NCBI RefSeq assembly: GCF_034424545.1
Contig: NZ_CP139971.1
Location: 124,001-188,000, forward strand
Direction of reading: 5' to 3'
Origin: Trinickia caryophylli
GTDB lineage: Bacteria > Pseudomonadota > Gammaproteobacteria > Burkholderiales > Burkholderiaceae
DNA length: 64,000 nucleotides
The notes beneath the pieces are model-generated. The model saw only the letters and a program-made list of their open reading frames with translations, made no database searches and had not been told where the DNA came from. Below, piece after piece: positions 1 to 9,381 of the stretch (position 1 is its first letter; every line of letters begins with the position of its first letter). Position numbers and translations under genes: made by a program.

Positions 1-1674
1 GGCCTCGGCCGGCTGGGACGCGAGCGATTCGGCGAGCAGCGTCTGTGCGTAGACATCGCCCGCTTGCGCGGCGAGCGTGAAATAACGATGAGCGAGCGCA
101 ACGTCGCGCGGTCCGCCTTCGCCGCGCAGGTACATCCAGCCCGCTGCGCGCTGCGCGTCGACATTGCCCGCATCGGCCGCTTTGCGGTACCAGGCGAGCG
201 CGCCGGGCAGATCGGCCGCCACGCCGTCCCCCTTGTAAAGCATGGCGGCCGTCATGACCGCCGAGGGGGCGTAGCCAGCCCGCGCGCCTGCTTGCGCGAG
301 GCGATATGCCCGTGTCTTGTCCGGCGGCATGCCCAGGCCGCGATACGCAAGCGAGGCCAGGTTGTACGAGGCAATGCCGAAACCCTGATCGGCCGCGCGC
401 TGATACCACTGCTGCGCCTGCCGGAAGTCGGGCTTGCCGCCTTCGCCCTGCTGCAGCATCGCGCCAAGGTCGTTTTGCGCCGCCGCGAGGCCCGCTTGTG
501 CCGCGCCTTGCATCCAGCCGATCGCTGCCTCGAAATCGACGGGCCCCCCACGGCCGTAACGATATTCGGTTGCGAGTTCGAATTGGGCGATCACATCGTC
601 GCTGAGCGCGGCCTTGCGATGCCATTGCCGGGCAACGGTGTCGTTGCGCGCGGTGCCGATACCGGCGGCGTACAGTTCGCCCACGCGGCGTTGAGCATAG
701 ACCGAGCCGCGCCGCGCGGCGTACAACATGAGGTCGAAGCCTCGTTTGTCGTCTCGCGGCACGCCGGTGCCGCTCAAATAGAGGTCCGCCAGCGTCGCCT
801 TCGCATCGAGCTGTCCGCGGCCCGCGGCTGCATCGATCCAGCCGGCGGCATTCTTCACGTCGCGCTCGATGCCGGTACCGCGCAGCAGCGAAAGGCCGAG
901 GAGCCATTGCGCATCGGGGTCGTGCCGCGATGCGCCGAGCGCAAGCCAGCCGATGCTGCCGCGTATGTCCTGCGCGACGCCGGGGCGGCCCGCAAGCAGG
1001 ATGCGACCGGCGTTGGTGGCACCGCGAGCGTCCCCGTCGCTCGCCGCCTCGGCAAAGGCGGCATAGGCCGCGGCGAAATCGACCGGGCCGCCTTCGCCGT
1101 TGTAGTTCATCATGCCGAGCGCGTTGGCGGAGGCGCCGTCTGCGCGGGCCGCGGCGCGCGCGAACCAGCGGCGGGCGGCGTCGTAGTCCCGGGGAACGCG
1201 GTTACCGTCGTGATAGAGGGCACCGAGCAGGCGCTCGGCCACCGGCGATCCCTCCGCCGCGGCGTCTTCGATGATGCCGAGCCCCGTGTCGCTTGCGCGC
1301 CCCGCATAGCCGAACAGCAGCAATTGGCCATAGACGACGCGCGCGTCGAAATTGCCCGTGTCCGCTTCGGTGCGGCAGGCCGCGAGCGACTGCGCCGGCG
1401 TGGAAAACGGCGAGGCGGCGAAATGCCGGTTCGCCGTGAACTGCAATACGCACGGGGTCGTCGCGTCGCTGAACGGCGCGATGAAGGTTCGGCCTCGCTG
1501 CGGCTCGTGGGCGGCATCGCGAAGTGGCGCCGGCACGGCATCGGCGGCGCCGGGCGCCATGCCCGTTGCCGCCGCGAATGCCAGCGATGCCAGCAACGCG
1601 GTGCGCCGAAGGCCGAGGCGAAGCGGCAACGACCGGGGGGAACGTGCGGAGATCTGCGGGCGGGAAAGGGTCAC
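1..1674 (-). CDS. Sel1-repeat protein, exported, 3' end cut by window edge
   Basis: The reading frame stays open for 558 codons and runs off the left edge. After a basic N-terminus comes a hydrophobic segment (ALLASLAFAAATGMAP, about residues 25-40) that fits a signal peptide. Most of the rest is a chain of roughly a dozen Sel1-like helical units of about 36 residues (pattern A..G...A...L..LY..G.GV..D...A..WY..AA..G). The start is GTG at 1674, overlapping the stop of the upstream TPR gene by four bases (GTGA), so the two are probably translationally coupled. Sel1 solenoids normally act as protein-protein scaffolds, often in the envelope; no partner or substrate can be read from the sequence. 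Family confidence is high, function unknown. Confidence 0.8.
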   Translation of the reverse strand, partial: MTLSRPQISARSPRSLPLRLGLRRTALLASLAFAAATGMAPGAADAVPAPLRDAAHEPQRGRTFIAPFSDATTPCVLQFTANRHFAASPFSTPAQSLAACRTEADTGNFDARVVYGQLLLFGYAGRASDTGLGIIEDAAAEGSPVAERLLGALYHDGNRVPRDYDAARRWFARAAARADGASANALGMMNYNGEGGPVDFAAAYAAFAEAASDGDARGATNAGRILLAGRPGVAQDIRGSIGWLALGASRHDPDAQWLLGLSLLRGTGIERDVKNAAGWIDAAAGRGQLDAKATLADLYLSGTGVPRDDKRGFDLMLYAARRGSVYAQRRVGELYAAGIGTARNDTVARQWHRKAALSDDVIAQFELATEYRYGRGGPVDFEAAIGWMQGAAQAGLAAAQNDLGAMLQQGEGGKPDFRQAQQWYQRAADQGFGIASYNLASLAYRGLGMPPDKTRAYRLAQAGARAGYAPSAVMTAAMLYKGDGVAADLPGALAWYRKAADAGNVDAQRAAGWMYLRGEGGPRDVALAHRYFTLAAQAGDVYAQTLLAESLASQPAEA

Positions 1675-3212
1675 ACGTCCCCCCGTTCCGCCATGTTCCA
1701 CTCGATCGTGCCGTAGGGCTGCAATTCGCTCAGGCGCTCGAGATAGGCGCGTGCGGCGCCGTCGTCATGATTCGTATAACGCTCGCGGGCCGCGGCGAGA
1801 AACCATGTCTCCGCCAGTGCGTTCTGGATCGCCACGGGGTCGGGCAGGCGTACGACGAGGGCATAAACGCCGGCAATGTCCATCCGACCCAGCATGTAGA
1901 GCAGCAGGGCGCGCCGGTAATGAGCGGCGCCATCAGCCGTTGCCCGCTGAATGTAGTCTTCGAAGTAGGCAAGCGTGGGTGCCGTGCCGCCGCTTTTCGC
2001 GCGCAGCCACACGTACGTAGCCGCCAGATAGTCCTGATCGTAAGACAGCTTGCCTTTCGCGACGCGTGCAAACGCTTCTTCGGCCTGCGCCCACTCGCCG
2101 CGGTGCATATGGATTCGCGCAATGACGGTCATCGGGTCATCCGCCTGCAGGCGTCGCGACGCAGCCAGTTGGAGCGCTTCGTTCATTCGTCCGAGCAGGG
2201 TCAGCGTCTCCACTTTCGATTCCTGGTAGCCGACATTGTCGGGCGCGAGCGCAATGGCCTTGTCTATTGCGCGAAGCGCTTCGTCATGGCGGCCCATTCC
2301 GTCGCAGGCGAGCGAGAGCTCGAAATACGCTTCGGCCGCTTGCGAGGGGGAACGAGCCGCTTTCGACAGGGCGCTTTGTGCCGACTTGAATTGTTGCGAG
2401 AACAAATTGCGCAGCGGATTCGTCGAGCCGAACGGATGGCGGCGTTCGGCGGCGGCGTCGATGCCGAGCGCTTCCAGCGTGGCCCGCGTGCGCGCGTCGA
2501 TGTTTTCTTCGGGCGCCCACCGCGCGAATCTGCGATAGTCGGCGCGTGCCGCGGCTGCCTTGCCCACGGCTTCGTAAGTACGCGCGCGCTCGAGATAGGA
2601 CGCCGCCGCGGCCGGCGCCATCGCAATAGCACGGTCGAACTCGGAGAGGGCTTCGCGCGGGCGCCCGAGCGCGGCGAGCGTGGCACCGCGCTCCCGATGA
2701 TAGTCGGGGCCTTGCGCATTCGCCTGGTCGGGTGCGTTTTCATGCGCATCGCGAACGCGGTCGAGTTCGATCAGGCTCTGCCGATAACGCTTGTCGAGAC
2801 GATAAAGCGATGCGAGCAGGATGCGCTGGGCGTCGAGGGGGCCCGGTGTCAAAGCCATCGCCGCAAGCTGACTGTCCACCGCGGCGGCGTAGTCATGCCG
2901 GCCGGCCGCGTAGGCCGTTCGCATCTGCAGCATCGCCAGTCGCAACGGCACGGGAAGGCTTGCGGACGAGAGGCATTCGTCGGCCAGCGCCTCGCCGGAC
3001 GCCACGCGGCCCGCTCTCGCGTCGGCCAGCGATTGTCGGCAAACGGCAAGCACATCGGGCGGCATGTTCGAGATGGAGACCATCGGCACAGCCGGTGCGG
3101 GCGTTGGCGGTGCCGCGGGTTCGATGGCCCGAGGCGCCGCATTGTGGGCGCACGCGCTCAGCAGCAAGGCGGCGCAGGCTGCTGCGGAAAAACGGTTCAG
3201 CTTGTTATTCAT
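1671..3212 (-). CDS. TPR-repeat lipoprotein
   Basis: The 513-residue product starts MNNKLNRFSAAACAALLLSAC, a lipoprotein signal with lipobox LLSAC (Cys at about residue 21), so it should be anchored in the envelope. The open frame extends 48 codons further upstream, but that part looks non-coding and lacks a signal. The body has several TPR-like helix pairs (for example ALSEFDRAIAMAPAAAASYL and ALRAIDKAIALAPDNVGYQE). It is the first gene of a two-gene unit with the Sel1-repeat gene. TPR and Sel1 proteins paired like this suggest a scaffolding complex in the periplasm or outer membrane; this is inference. No catalytic domain is visible. Confidence 0.8.
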   Translation of the reverse strand: MNNKLNRFSAAACAALLLSACAHNAAPRAIEPAAPPTPAPAVPMVSISNMPPDVLAVCRQSLADARAGRVASGEALADECLSSASLPVPLRLAMLQMRTAYAAGRHDYAAAVDSQLAAMALTPGPLDAQRILLASLYRLDKRYRQSLIELDRVRDAHENAPDQANAQGPDYHRERGATLAALGRPREALSEFDRAIAMAPAAAASYLERARTYEAVGKAAAARADYRRFARWAPEENIDARTRATLEALGIDAAAERRHPFGSTNPLRNLFSQQFKSAQSALSKAARSPSQAAEAYFELSLACDGMGRHDEALRAIDKAIALAPDNVGYQESKVETLTLLGRMNEALQLAASRRLQADDPMTVIARIHMHRGEWAQAEEAFARVAKGKLSYDQDYLAATYVWLRAKSGGTAPTLAYFEDYIQRATADGAAHYRRALLLYMLGRMDIAGVYALVVRLPDPVAIQNALAETWFLAAARERYTNHDDGAARAYLERLSELQPYGTIEWNMAERGDV

Positions 3213-3383
3213 GCAATCGGCAACAGAACGGCGGACGATAAGACGGCGTATCCGCGATATCGGCAACGCGATGTGCAAGCTTAAGGGTAAATTGCCGCTT
3301 GGCCCGACCGCAGTGCGCTGTTTCGCCCGCGGCGCCGGTGCGGCGAGGTGACGCATCGACGCCGCCCGAGCGCATGAGGCGAC

Positions 3384-4145
3384 TCAATCGGCCCGGGCCT
3401 GCCGCCGATAACCTTCCGTCGCTTGCAGCAAGGTGCGGGTGTAGTCGGTCTTGACATCACGGCGGCGCACGTCTGCGACGTCCAGTTGTTCGACGATCTC
3501 GCCGTTTTGCATGACCGCGAGCCGTTGGCACAAAAAACCGACGACGGCGAGGTTGTGGCTGACGACCACTATCGTCAAATCGCGTGCGCGATGCAGGCGC
3601 CGCAGCAGGTTGAGAATTTCCGCCTGAACCGATACGTCGAGCGCCGAGGTGGGTTCGTCGAGCAGCAATACGCGGGGCTCGAGGATCAGCGCGCGCGCAA
3701 TGGCGACGCGCTGCCTTTGCCCACCCGAGAGCTGATGCGGATAGCGGAAGCGGAAGGCGGGGCCGAGGCCCACGTCGGCGAGGGCACGGGCGATCCGCTC
3801 GTCGGCATCGCCGATCTTATGGATCGCGAGCGGCTCGCGCAGCGTTTCGTCCACGGTGAAACGCGGGTGCAGCGATCCGTACGGATCCTGAAACACCATC
3901 TGCACGGTGCGGCGAAACGCGCGTTCGAGCTTGCCGTCCACGGCCCGCCCGCCGATGGCCACCGAGCCGGCGGCGAGCGGAACGAGCCCCGTCAGCGCAC
4001 GCAGCAGCGTGGATTTGCCCGAGCCGGATTCGCCGACGAGGCCGAACGCCTCGCCCTGACGAACGCAAAGGCTCGCGTCGCGTACCGCATCGACGTGCCC
4101 GGTTCGCGTGGGAAAGCGGATCGATACATGGCTGAGCTCGATCAT
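3384..4145 (-). CDS. ddpF: dipeptide ABC transporter ATPase, DdpF type
   Basis: The 253-residue protein is a complete ABC ATPase of the oligopeptide/dipeptide group. It carries Walker A GESGSGKST (about residues 38-46), the signature LSGGQRQR and Walker B VLLLDEPTSALD followed by a switch His (VVSHN). It is the last gene of the ddp operon; its ATG overlaps the TGA of ddpD by four bases. In the E. coli ddp system the matching subunit powers D-Ala-D-Ala import together with DdpD. Slightly shorter than many DppF/OppF proteins because the C-terminal tail is short. Substrate assignment comes from the VanX-type gene in the same operon, not from this protein. Confidence 0.85.
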   Translation of the reverse strand: MIELSHVSIRFPTRTGHVDAVRDASLCVRQGEAFGLVGESGSGKSTLLRALTGLVPLAAGSVAIGGRAVDGKLERAFRRTVQMVFQDPYGSLHPRFTVDETLREPLAIHKIGDADERIARALADVGLGPAFRFRYPHQLSGGQRQRVAIARALILEPRVLLLDEPTSALDVSVQAEILNLLRRLHRARDLTIVVVSHNLAVVGFLCQRLAVMQNGEIVEQLDVADVRRRDVKTDYTRTLLQATEGYRRQARAD

Positions 4146-5026
4146 CGGACAGCCTCTCTCATCCAGGCGGGGTCACGCTGCAGCACGGGCAATTCCTCGG
4201 GTGGGTTCGCAAGCGGCGGGGTGGCGGCAAGCAGCCCGCGCGTATACGGATGCGACGCATGCGCGAGATCGGCAGCCGCGCAGGTCTCGACCACGCGCCC
4301 GGCGTACATGACGGCCACGCGGTCGCAGAACGACATCACGAGGGGAAGGTCGTGACTGATGAACATGAGCCCGGTGCCGTGGCGCGCCACCATCTCGTCG
4401 AGCACGGCGAGCACCTGCATCGAGACTGCAACGTCGAGCGCCGATGTGGGCTCGTCCGCCACGAGTAACCTGGGGCCGCTCGATACCATCATCGCGATCA
4501 TCACGCGCTGGCCCATGCCGCCCGACAGTTCGTGCGGATAGGCGTCGGCCACGCGTTCGGGCGCGCGAATGCGCACGGCGGCCAGCGCATCGACAATGCG
4601 TTGCCTCAGCGCGCGCCGAGACAAGCCCGGTTCGTGCAGGCGCAGCGACTCGGCCATTTGTGCGGCCACCGTCATGACCGGATTGAGCGAGTACTTGGGA
4701 TCTTGCAGAATCATGCCCATCTCGGAGCCGCACAGGCGCCGGCGCTCGCGTCCGGAAAGCGGCAACAGGTCGCGTCCGGCAAAACGCATCGTGCGCGCCT
4801 GCCAGTGCGCGGCATCGGGCAGCAGGCCCAATAGCGCACGCCCTGTCAGCGATTTGCCCGAACCCGATTCGCCGACGATGCCGAGCCGCTCGCCCGGCGC
4901 GAGCGTCAGCGACAGGTCGCGCACGGCGTCGATCGTCTCGCCGTCGTGCCCGCGAAAACCGATACGCAATCCTTCGATTTCGACGAGTGGGGCGTGCGCA
5001 GGCGTGGTAGCGGGGGGGGTGCGCAT
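4142..5026 (-). CDS. ddpD: dipeptide ABC transporter ATPase, DdpD type
   Basis: This 294-residue ABC ATPase has Walker A GESGSGKSLTGRALL (about residues 54-68), an ABC signature LSGGMGQR and Walker B LLVADEPTSALD with FISHD after it. The C-terminal segment HPYTRGLLAATPPL matches the oligopeptide-binding-protein-linked tail typical of DppD/OppD. It lies one base from the ddpC stop and overlaps ddpF by four bases, so it is cotranscribed. It should form the ATPase heterodimer with the DdpF-type subunit on the cytoplasmic face of the D-Ala-D-Ala transporter. Confidence 0.85.
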   Translation of the reverse strand: MRTPPATTPAHAPLVEIEGLRIGFRGHDGETIDAVRDLSLTLAPGERLGIVGESGSGKSLTGRALLGLLPDAAHWQARTMRFAGRDLLPLSGRERRRLCGSEMGMILQDPKYSLNPVMTVAAQMAESLRLHEPGLSRRALRQRIVDALAAVRIRAPERVADAYPHELSGGMGQRVMIAMMVSSGPRLLVADEPTSALDVAVSMQVLAVLDEMVARHGTGLMFISHDLPLVMSFCDRVAVMYAGRVVETCAAADLAHASHPYTRGLLAATPPLANPPEELPVLQRDPAWMREAVR

Positions 5027-5027
5027 C

Positions 5028-5969
5028 TCAGCCTCCGTGACGCGGGTCGAAAACGTCCCGCAGGCCGTCGCCGAGCAGATTGAACGCGAGGCTCACGAGC
5101 AGAATTGCCGCCCCGGGGATGGTCGCGGCCCACCATGCGTCGAGCAGCACGTTACGGCCCGACGCGACCATGAAACCCCATTCGGGGCTCGGCGGTTGCG
5201 CGCCGAGCCCGAGAAAGCCGAGGCCGGCAACCGTCAGGATGATGCCGGCCATGTCGAGCGTGGCGCGCACGATCACCGAGGACATGCAAAGCGGCATGAT
5301 GTAGCGCATGAGGATGCGCAGGCCCGATGCACCCTGGAGCCGCGCGGCATGAATGAAGTCGGCGTGCGCGACGCGAATCGTCTCCGCGCGCGCGAGCCGT
5401 GCATACGCGGGCCACGCCGTGATCGAAATCGCGACGACGGCGTTGACGACGCCAGGGCCGAGCGCGGCCGCGAAGGCGAGCGCCAGCACGATCTTCGGAA
5501 AGGCGAGCGCCACGTCGGTTATGCGCATGAGCACGGTGTCGACGAGGCCGCCCGAGAATCCTGCCGTCGTACCGATGAGGAGCCCGATCGGCACGACGAT
5601 CAGCACGACGAGGATCGCGATGCCGAGCGTGAGGTGCGAGCCTGCGATGAGCCGGGACAGGATGTCGCGGCCGAGTTGATCGGTGCCGAGCCAATGCGAC
5701 GGCGAGCCAGGTGGCAGGAGCCGGTCGGCGAGCACTTGGCGCAACGGATCGTGTGGCGCGATGAGCGGGCTGGCGAGTGCCACGGCGATGAGCGCGAGCA
5801 GGATACCGAGGCCCAGAAGATTCAGTGGGTTGCCGGCGAAACGGCGCCAGCGCCGGTACGCGAGGCCGAGGCTCGCCTGCGCGCGCGAGCGCGGCGCCTC
5901 GGCGAGCAGCCAGGCGCGCAGCGATGGGCGCTCGATATCGAGCGATGGATGATCGGGTGAGGAAGCCAT
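5028..5969 (-). CDS. ddpC: dipeptide ABC transporter permease, DdpC type
   Basis: The 313-residue product is an inner-membrane permease of the DppC/OppC group. An N-terminal cytoplasmic stretch is followed by a first membrane helix (NLLGLGILLALIAVALASPL), the characteristic domain HDPLRQVLADRLLPPGSPSH with GTDQLGRDILSRL, and then about five further helices. The EAA-type loop (EWGFMVASGRNVLL region and AETIRVAHADFIHAARLQGA) that contacts the ATPases is present. Its neighbours on both sides belong to the same ddp operon. Confidence 0.85.
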   Translation of the reverse strand: MASSPDHPSLDIERPSLRAWLLAEAPRSRAQASLGLAYRRWRRFAGNPLNLLGLGILLALIAVALASPLIAPHDPLRQVLADRLLPPGSPSHWLGTDQLGRDILSRLIAGSHLTLGIAILVVLIVVPIGLLIGTTAGFSGGLVDTVLMRITDVALAFPKIVLALAFAAALGPGVVNAVVAISITAWPAYARLARAETIRVAHADFIHAARLQGASGLRILMRYIMPLCMSSVIVRATLDMAGIILTVAGLGFLGLGAQPPSPEWGFMVASGRNVLLDAWWAATIPGAAILLVSLAFNLLGDGLRDVFDPRHGG

Positions 5970-6008
5970 GGCGAATCGAATAGGACGTTGCGTTGAGATG
6001 CCGGGCGC

Positions 6009-7079
6009 TCAGCGCGCGCGCGGATCGAACACGCGGTAAAGCGCATCGGTCAGCAGGTTGATGGTGATGAACATGACGCCGATCACGAGCGTGCAGCCGA
6101 GCACGGCGTTCATGTCCGCATTGAGCAGCGCGCCGGTCAGATAGGAGCCGATGCCGGGCCACGCGAATACGATTTCGGTCAGCACCGATCCTTCGAGCAG
6201 ATTGCTGTAGGTCAGGGCGATGACGGTCAGCAACGGCACGGCGATGTTGCCGAACGCGTGGCGCCAGATGACGCGCCGCTCCGAAAGACCCTTCGCGCGC
6301 GCCGTGACGATGTACTCCTGGCTCAATTGATCGAGCATGAACGAGCGTGTCATGCGGCTCAAATACGCGACGGAGTAGTAGCCGAGGATCGCGGCCGGCA
6401 GCGCGACATGCGAGAACGCATTGCGAAACACGTCCCATTCGCCGGCGAGCGCGGAATCGACGAGCAGGCTGCCCGTGCGCGGCTCGACCATGCCGTCGTA
6501 GAGCGGATCGAGCCGGCCCGGCCCGCCCACCCAATGCAGCCGCGCATAGAAGAGCAACAGACCCATGAGGCCCAGCCAGAACACGGGCACCGAATTGCCG
6601 ATGAGCCCGACGAAGCGTGCGACATGGTCGATGGGCCGGTTGTGTCGACAGGCGGATGCGACGCCGAGCGGCACGCCGATCGCGATGCCGATGAGCGTCG
6701 CGAGTGTGGCGAGCTCGAGCGTCGCGGGGAATACGCGTGCGATATCGTCGAGCACGGGGTTGGCCGTCAGCAGCGAGGTGCCGAGATTGCCGTGCAGGAC
6801 GTCGCGCACATAGATGAAGAACTGCGCGACGAGCGGTTTGTCGAGGCCCAGGGCCACCCGCTCGGCCGCGTAGGCTTCGGCCGACGCGCGATCGCCGAGA
6901 ATCGCGAGCACCGGATCGATCGGCACCTTGCGGCCGATGACGAACGTGAGCGCGAGCAGCCCCGCGAAAGTCACGGCGAGCGTCAGGGCCCAGCGCACGA
7001 GACGCAGTGCCCAGCGCACACCGGGCCGTCGGGCGGGCAGTGTGCGCAGCGCTTCCCAGGTGGAGACAGGTGTCGACAT
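6009..7079 (-). CDS. ddpB: dipeptide ABC transporter permease, DdpB type
   Basis: The 356-residue permease belongs to the DppB/OppB group. The start MSTPVSTWEAL at 7079 is chosen because the upstream extension of the frame is Arg/Gly-rich and overlaps the ddpA 3' end. It has a first helix at about residues 30-52 (LTLAVTFAGLLALTFVIG), a large periplasmic loop containing GLDKPLVAQFFIYVRDVLHGNLGTS in part, and the conserved ATPase-contact loop EYIVTARAKGLSERRVIWRH. It forms the membrane channel with the DdpC-type subunit. Gene order ddpA-B-C-D-F is the same as in E. coli. Confidence 0.85.
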   Translation of the reverse strand: MSTPVSTWEALRTLPARRPGVRWALRLVRWALTLAVTFAGLLALTFVIGRKVPIDPVLAILGDRASAEAYAAERVALGLDKPLVAQFFIYVRDVLHGNLGTSLLTANPVLDDIARVFPATLELATLATLIGIAIGVPLGVASACRHNRPIDHVARFVGLIGNSVPVFWLGLMGLLLFYARLHWVGGPGRLDPLYDGMVEPRTGSLLVDSALAGEWDVFRNAFSHVALPAAILGYYSVAYLSRMTRSFMLDQLSQEYIVTARAKGLSERRVIWRHAFGNIAVPLLTVIALTYSNLLEGSVLTEIVFAWPGIGSYLTGALLNADMNAVLGCTLVIGVMFITINLLTDALYRVFDPRAR

Positions 7080-7126
7080 GTTCGGCTTATGACGCGATTC
7101 GATGTTCGAGGGGCGTGCCCCGGCGG

Positions 7127-8728
7127 TTACTGTTTCTTCAGATTGCGATAGGACACGAGATCGTTGATCGGCCCGACCTCGAGGCCGCTTACGCCCGGTT
7201 TCGTGGCCACCTGCGCGACCTTCTCGAACATGATGACGAACGGCGATTGCTTCAGCAGTTCCCCTTGCATGGCTTCGTAACGCTGAGCGCGTTTGGCGGC
7301 CGAAGGCTCGGCGAGCGCGGCTTGCGTTTCCTTCGTCAGCTTCGGAATGTCCCACGCATTACGCCATGCCAGCATCTTATAGCTCGACTGATCCGAATTG
7401 TCGGGATTCCATGCGAATCCCTGGGCATTGCTGTGTGGATCGATGTAATCAGCCGACCATTCGCCGATATAGATGTCGTGCTGCCGCGACCGGTACTTCG
7501 CGAGCGTTTGCTTGTTGTCGCCCGGAATCAGATTTACCTTGATTCCCGCTTGCGCGAAGTTGGCCTGAACGGCTTGTGCGATTTCCGTGTACGGGTAGTC
7601 ATTGCGAACATCCATCGTCACAGTGAAGCCGTTCGGCACGCCGGCTTTGGCGAGCAGCGCACGCGCCTTGGCTACGTCGAGCCGATAGGGGTTGTCGTTC
7701 AGCGTGCCGAGAAAGCCTTCGGGCAGGAACGTCTGATGGACTTTATAAGTCGTCTTCACGACGTGCTGCTGAATGCCCTGATAATCGACGAGCCATTTGA
7801 GCGCCTGCTGGACCTCGGGCTTTGCGAGCGTCGGGTTCTTCGTGTTCAGGCCCAGGTAGAGCAGCGTGGCCTGCGGCGACGGCGTCACTTTTGCCCTGCC
7901 GCTCTTGACCACGGCCGCGAGGTCGTCGGGGCTCAGATCGCGGGCGGCGTCGACGTCGCCGTTTTCGAGCAGCAGCCGCTGGCTTGCCGCCTCGGGCACA
8001 TGGCGCAATACGATGCGCTTCATCGCGAGCGGGACACGATAGCCGTCGAAGCGCTGCAGCACGATGCTGTCGCTGGCGGTCCATTTGACGAGCTTGTAGG
8101 CGCCCGAGCCCGCTTCGTTCGTCCTGAGCCAGCCATTGCCGTAGTCGTTGCCTTGCGCGTGCGAGAGCAGCAGCTTCTTGTCGAGCACGGACGCGGGCCA
8201 TGATCCGAGCACGTTGAGCACGAACGTGGGCGCGTACTTCTGATCGGTCTCGATCGAGACGGTCATGTCGTCGAGCTTTTTCACCTTGTCGAGGACGTTC
8301 GCCTTCGTCAGCCCGATGCCGGTCAGAACGGCGGCAGGGCCTTTGTCGAGCAGCACCGCGCGCTGGATCGACCAGGCTACGTCGTCGGCCGTGAGCGGAT
8401 TGCCCGAATGGAATTTGAGGCCCGGACGCAGCTTGAACGTGAACGTGAGGCCGTCCGGGCTCACGTTCCAGGATTGCGCGACATCGCCGTTGAATTTCGA
8501 AGGGTTCGCGAGATCCACGCGCACCAGCCGGTCATAAGTGTTGGCGACATACTCTTCGGGCACGAGTTCGTAGATTTCGCCCGGGTCGAGCGTCGTGAAC
8601 TCGTCGAGCAGCGTGGCCATGACGAACATATCTTTCGGTGTCGCCGCTTGCGCGGTGATTGCGGGAACGGCGGCAACGACGCAAGCGGCGGCCAGCGCTG
8701 TCGCAAGCTTGGAAAAGAAGGGATTCAT
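7127..8728 (-). CDS. ddpA: D-Ala-D-Ala / dipeptide periplasmic binding protein
   Basis: The 533-residue protein is an extracellular solute-binding protein of family 5. It starts MNPFFSKLATALAAA and has a cleavable signal peptide ending near ITAQAAT. Family landmarks include FTTLDPGEIYEL, the strand RLVRVDLANPSKF and LTFTFKLRPGLKFHSGNPL. It sits between the VanX-type gene and ddpB and should deliver the dipeptide to the permease pair. A close paralog without transporter neighbours lies at 29846-31441. The start is set by the signal peptide; the frame remains open for 71 more codons upstream into the 3' end of ddpX. Confidence 0.85.
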   Translation of the reverse strand: MNPFFSKLATALAAACVVAAVPAITAQAATPKDMFVMATLLDEFTTLDPGEIYELVPEEYVANTYDRLVRVDLANPSKFNGDVAQSWNVSPDGLTFTFKLRPGLKFHSGNPLTADDVAWSIQRAVLLDKGPAAVLTGIGLTKANVLDKVKKLDDMTVSIETDQKYAPTFVLNVLGSWPASVLDKKLLLSHAQGNDYGNGWLRTNEAGSGAYKLVKWTASDSIVLQRFDGYRVPLAMKRIVLRHVPEAASQRLLLENGDVDAARDLSPDDLAAVVKSGRAKVTPSPQATLLYLGLNTKNPTLAKPEVQQALKWLVDYQGIQQHVVKTTYKVHQTFLPEGFLGTLNDNPYRLDVAKARALLAKAGVPNGFTVTMDVRNDYPYTEIAQAVQANFAQAGIKVNLIPGDNKQTLAKYRSRQHDIYIGEWSADYIDPHSNAQGFAWNPDNSDQSSYKMLAWRNAWDIPKLTKETQAALAEPSAAKRAQRYEAMQGELLKQSPFVIMFEKVAQVATKPGVSGLEVGPINDLVSYRNLKKQ

Positions 8729-8796
8729 ACGCGCTCCATCGATCGGTAATGAAGAAAACACGGTAAAGAAAGAGGCCAGGGCGGCGGCGCGGGGGC

Positions 8797-9360
8797 TTAC
8801 ATGAGCCGCCATGGGCCGCTTGCTTCGTTGTCGATGACGGGAAGCGCTTGCGAGCCCGGTAATTCGTAATGCCACCATTCGCTTGCGATGTGCATGAACC
8901 CCGCCGCGTGCATCAGGCCGAGCAGCAGCAGACGGTTGCACTGAACGCTTGCCGGCAAGCCGGCGTGGAAATGCCCCGACGCGGCCACCATCTCGTCGAA
9001 GCCGGTACCCATGTCGAGCGGCTCGCCGCTGCCGTTCAAAAGCGTCAGATCGATTGCGGTGCCGCGGCTGTGATTCGAGCCGCGCCCGAGATCGGCCACG
9101 AAATTCGGATCGGGCATGAAGTCCCAGAGAACCTGCTGGGCTTGCGGTGGGCGATACGCATCGTAGACGCGCAGCCGCAGGCCCGCTTGTGCCGCGATCA
9201 TCACGGCGCGCCGTAACGCCGCCTCGGCTGGCGCGAGCAGCAGGCAGTGCGCGCGGCGATAGATGGGTTTGCCCGTGAGATTGCGGTCGGTCGCGTAGAC
9301 GAGATCGATTTCAACGTCGTGCGTATCGGGTCTGACTTCGATGAGGCGAGGTTGGGGCAT
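8797..9360 (-). CDS. ddpX: D-alanyl-D-alanine dipeptidase, VanX/DdpX family
   Basis: The 187-residue protein carries the full zinc peptidase signature of the VanX family: SNHSRGTAIDLTL gives the metal ligands His97 and Asp104 (SxHxxGxAxD), and EWWHYEL gives the catalytic Glu161 and ligand His164. Arg70 in YDAYRPP matches the conserved transition-state arginine. No signal peptide is visible, so it acts in the cytoplasm, splitting imported D-Ala-D-Ala to D-alanine. Its position directly upstream of the binding-protein gene reproduces the E. coli ddpXABCDF arrangement. In this setting the role is nutritional or cell-wall recycling rather than vancomycin resistance. Confidence 0.9.
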   Translation of the reverse strand: MPQPRLIEVRPDTHDVEIDLVYATDRNLTGKPIYRRAHCLLLAPAEAALRRAVMIAAQAGLRLRVYDAYRPPQAQQVLWDFMPDPNFVADLGRGSNHSRGTAIDLTLLNGSGEPLDMGTGFDEMVAASGHFHAGLPASVQCNRLLLLGLMHAAGFMHIASEWWHYELPGSQALPVIDNEASGPWRLM

Positions 9361-9381
9361 CGTGAATGAGCGGGGAAGACT

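Noticed and set aside
64..3284. Long rightward open frames (64-1716 and 1524-3284) opposite the Sel1 and TPR genes
   Set aside because: Arg/Ala/Gly-rich composition without domains; the leftward frames show clear Sel1 and TPR repeats and a lipoprotein signal.
8797..9360. Vancomycin resistance (VanX) determinant
   Set aside because: The enzyme is VanX-like, but there are no vanH/vanA-type genes; the ddp transporter operon explains it as dipeptide use.
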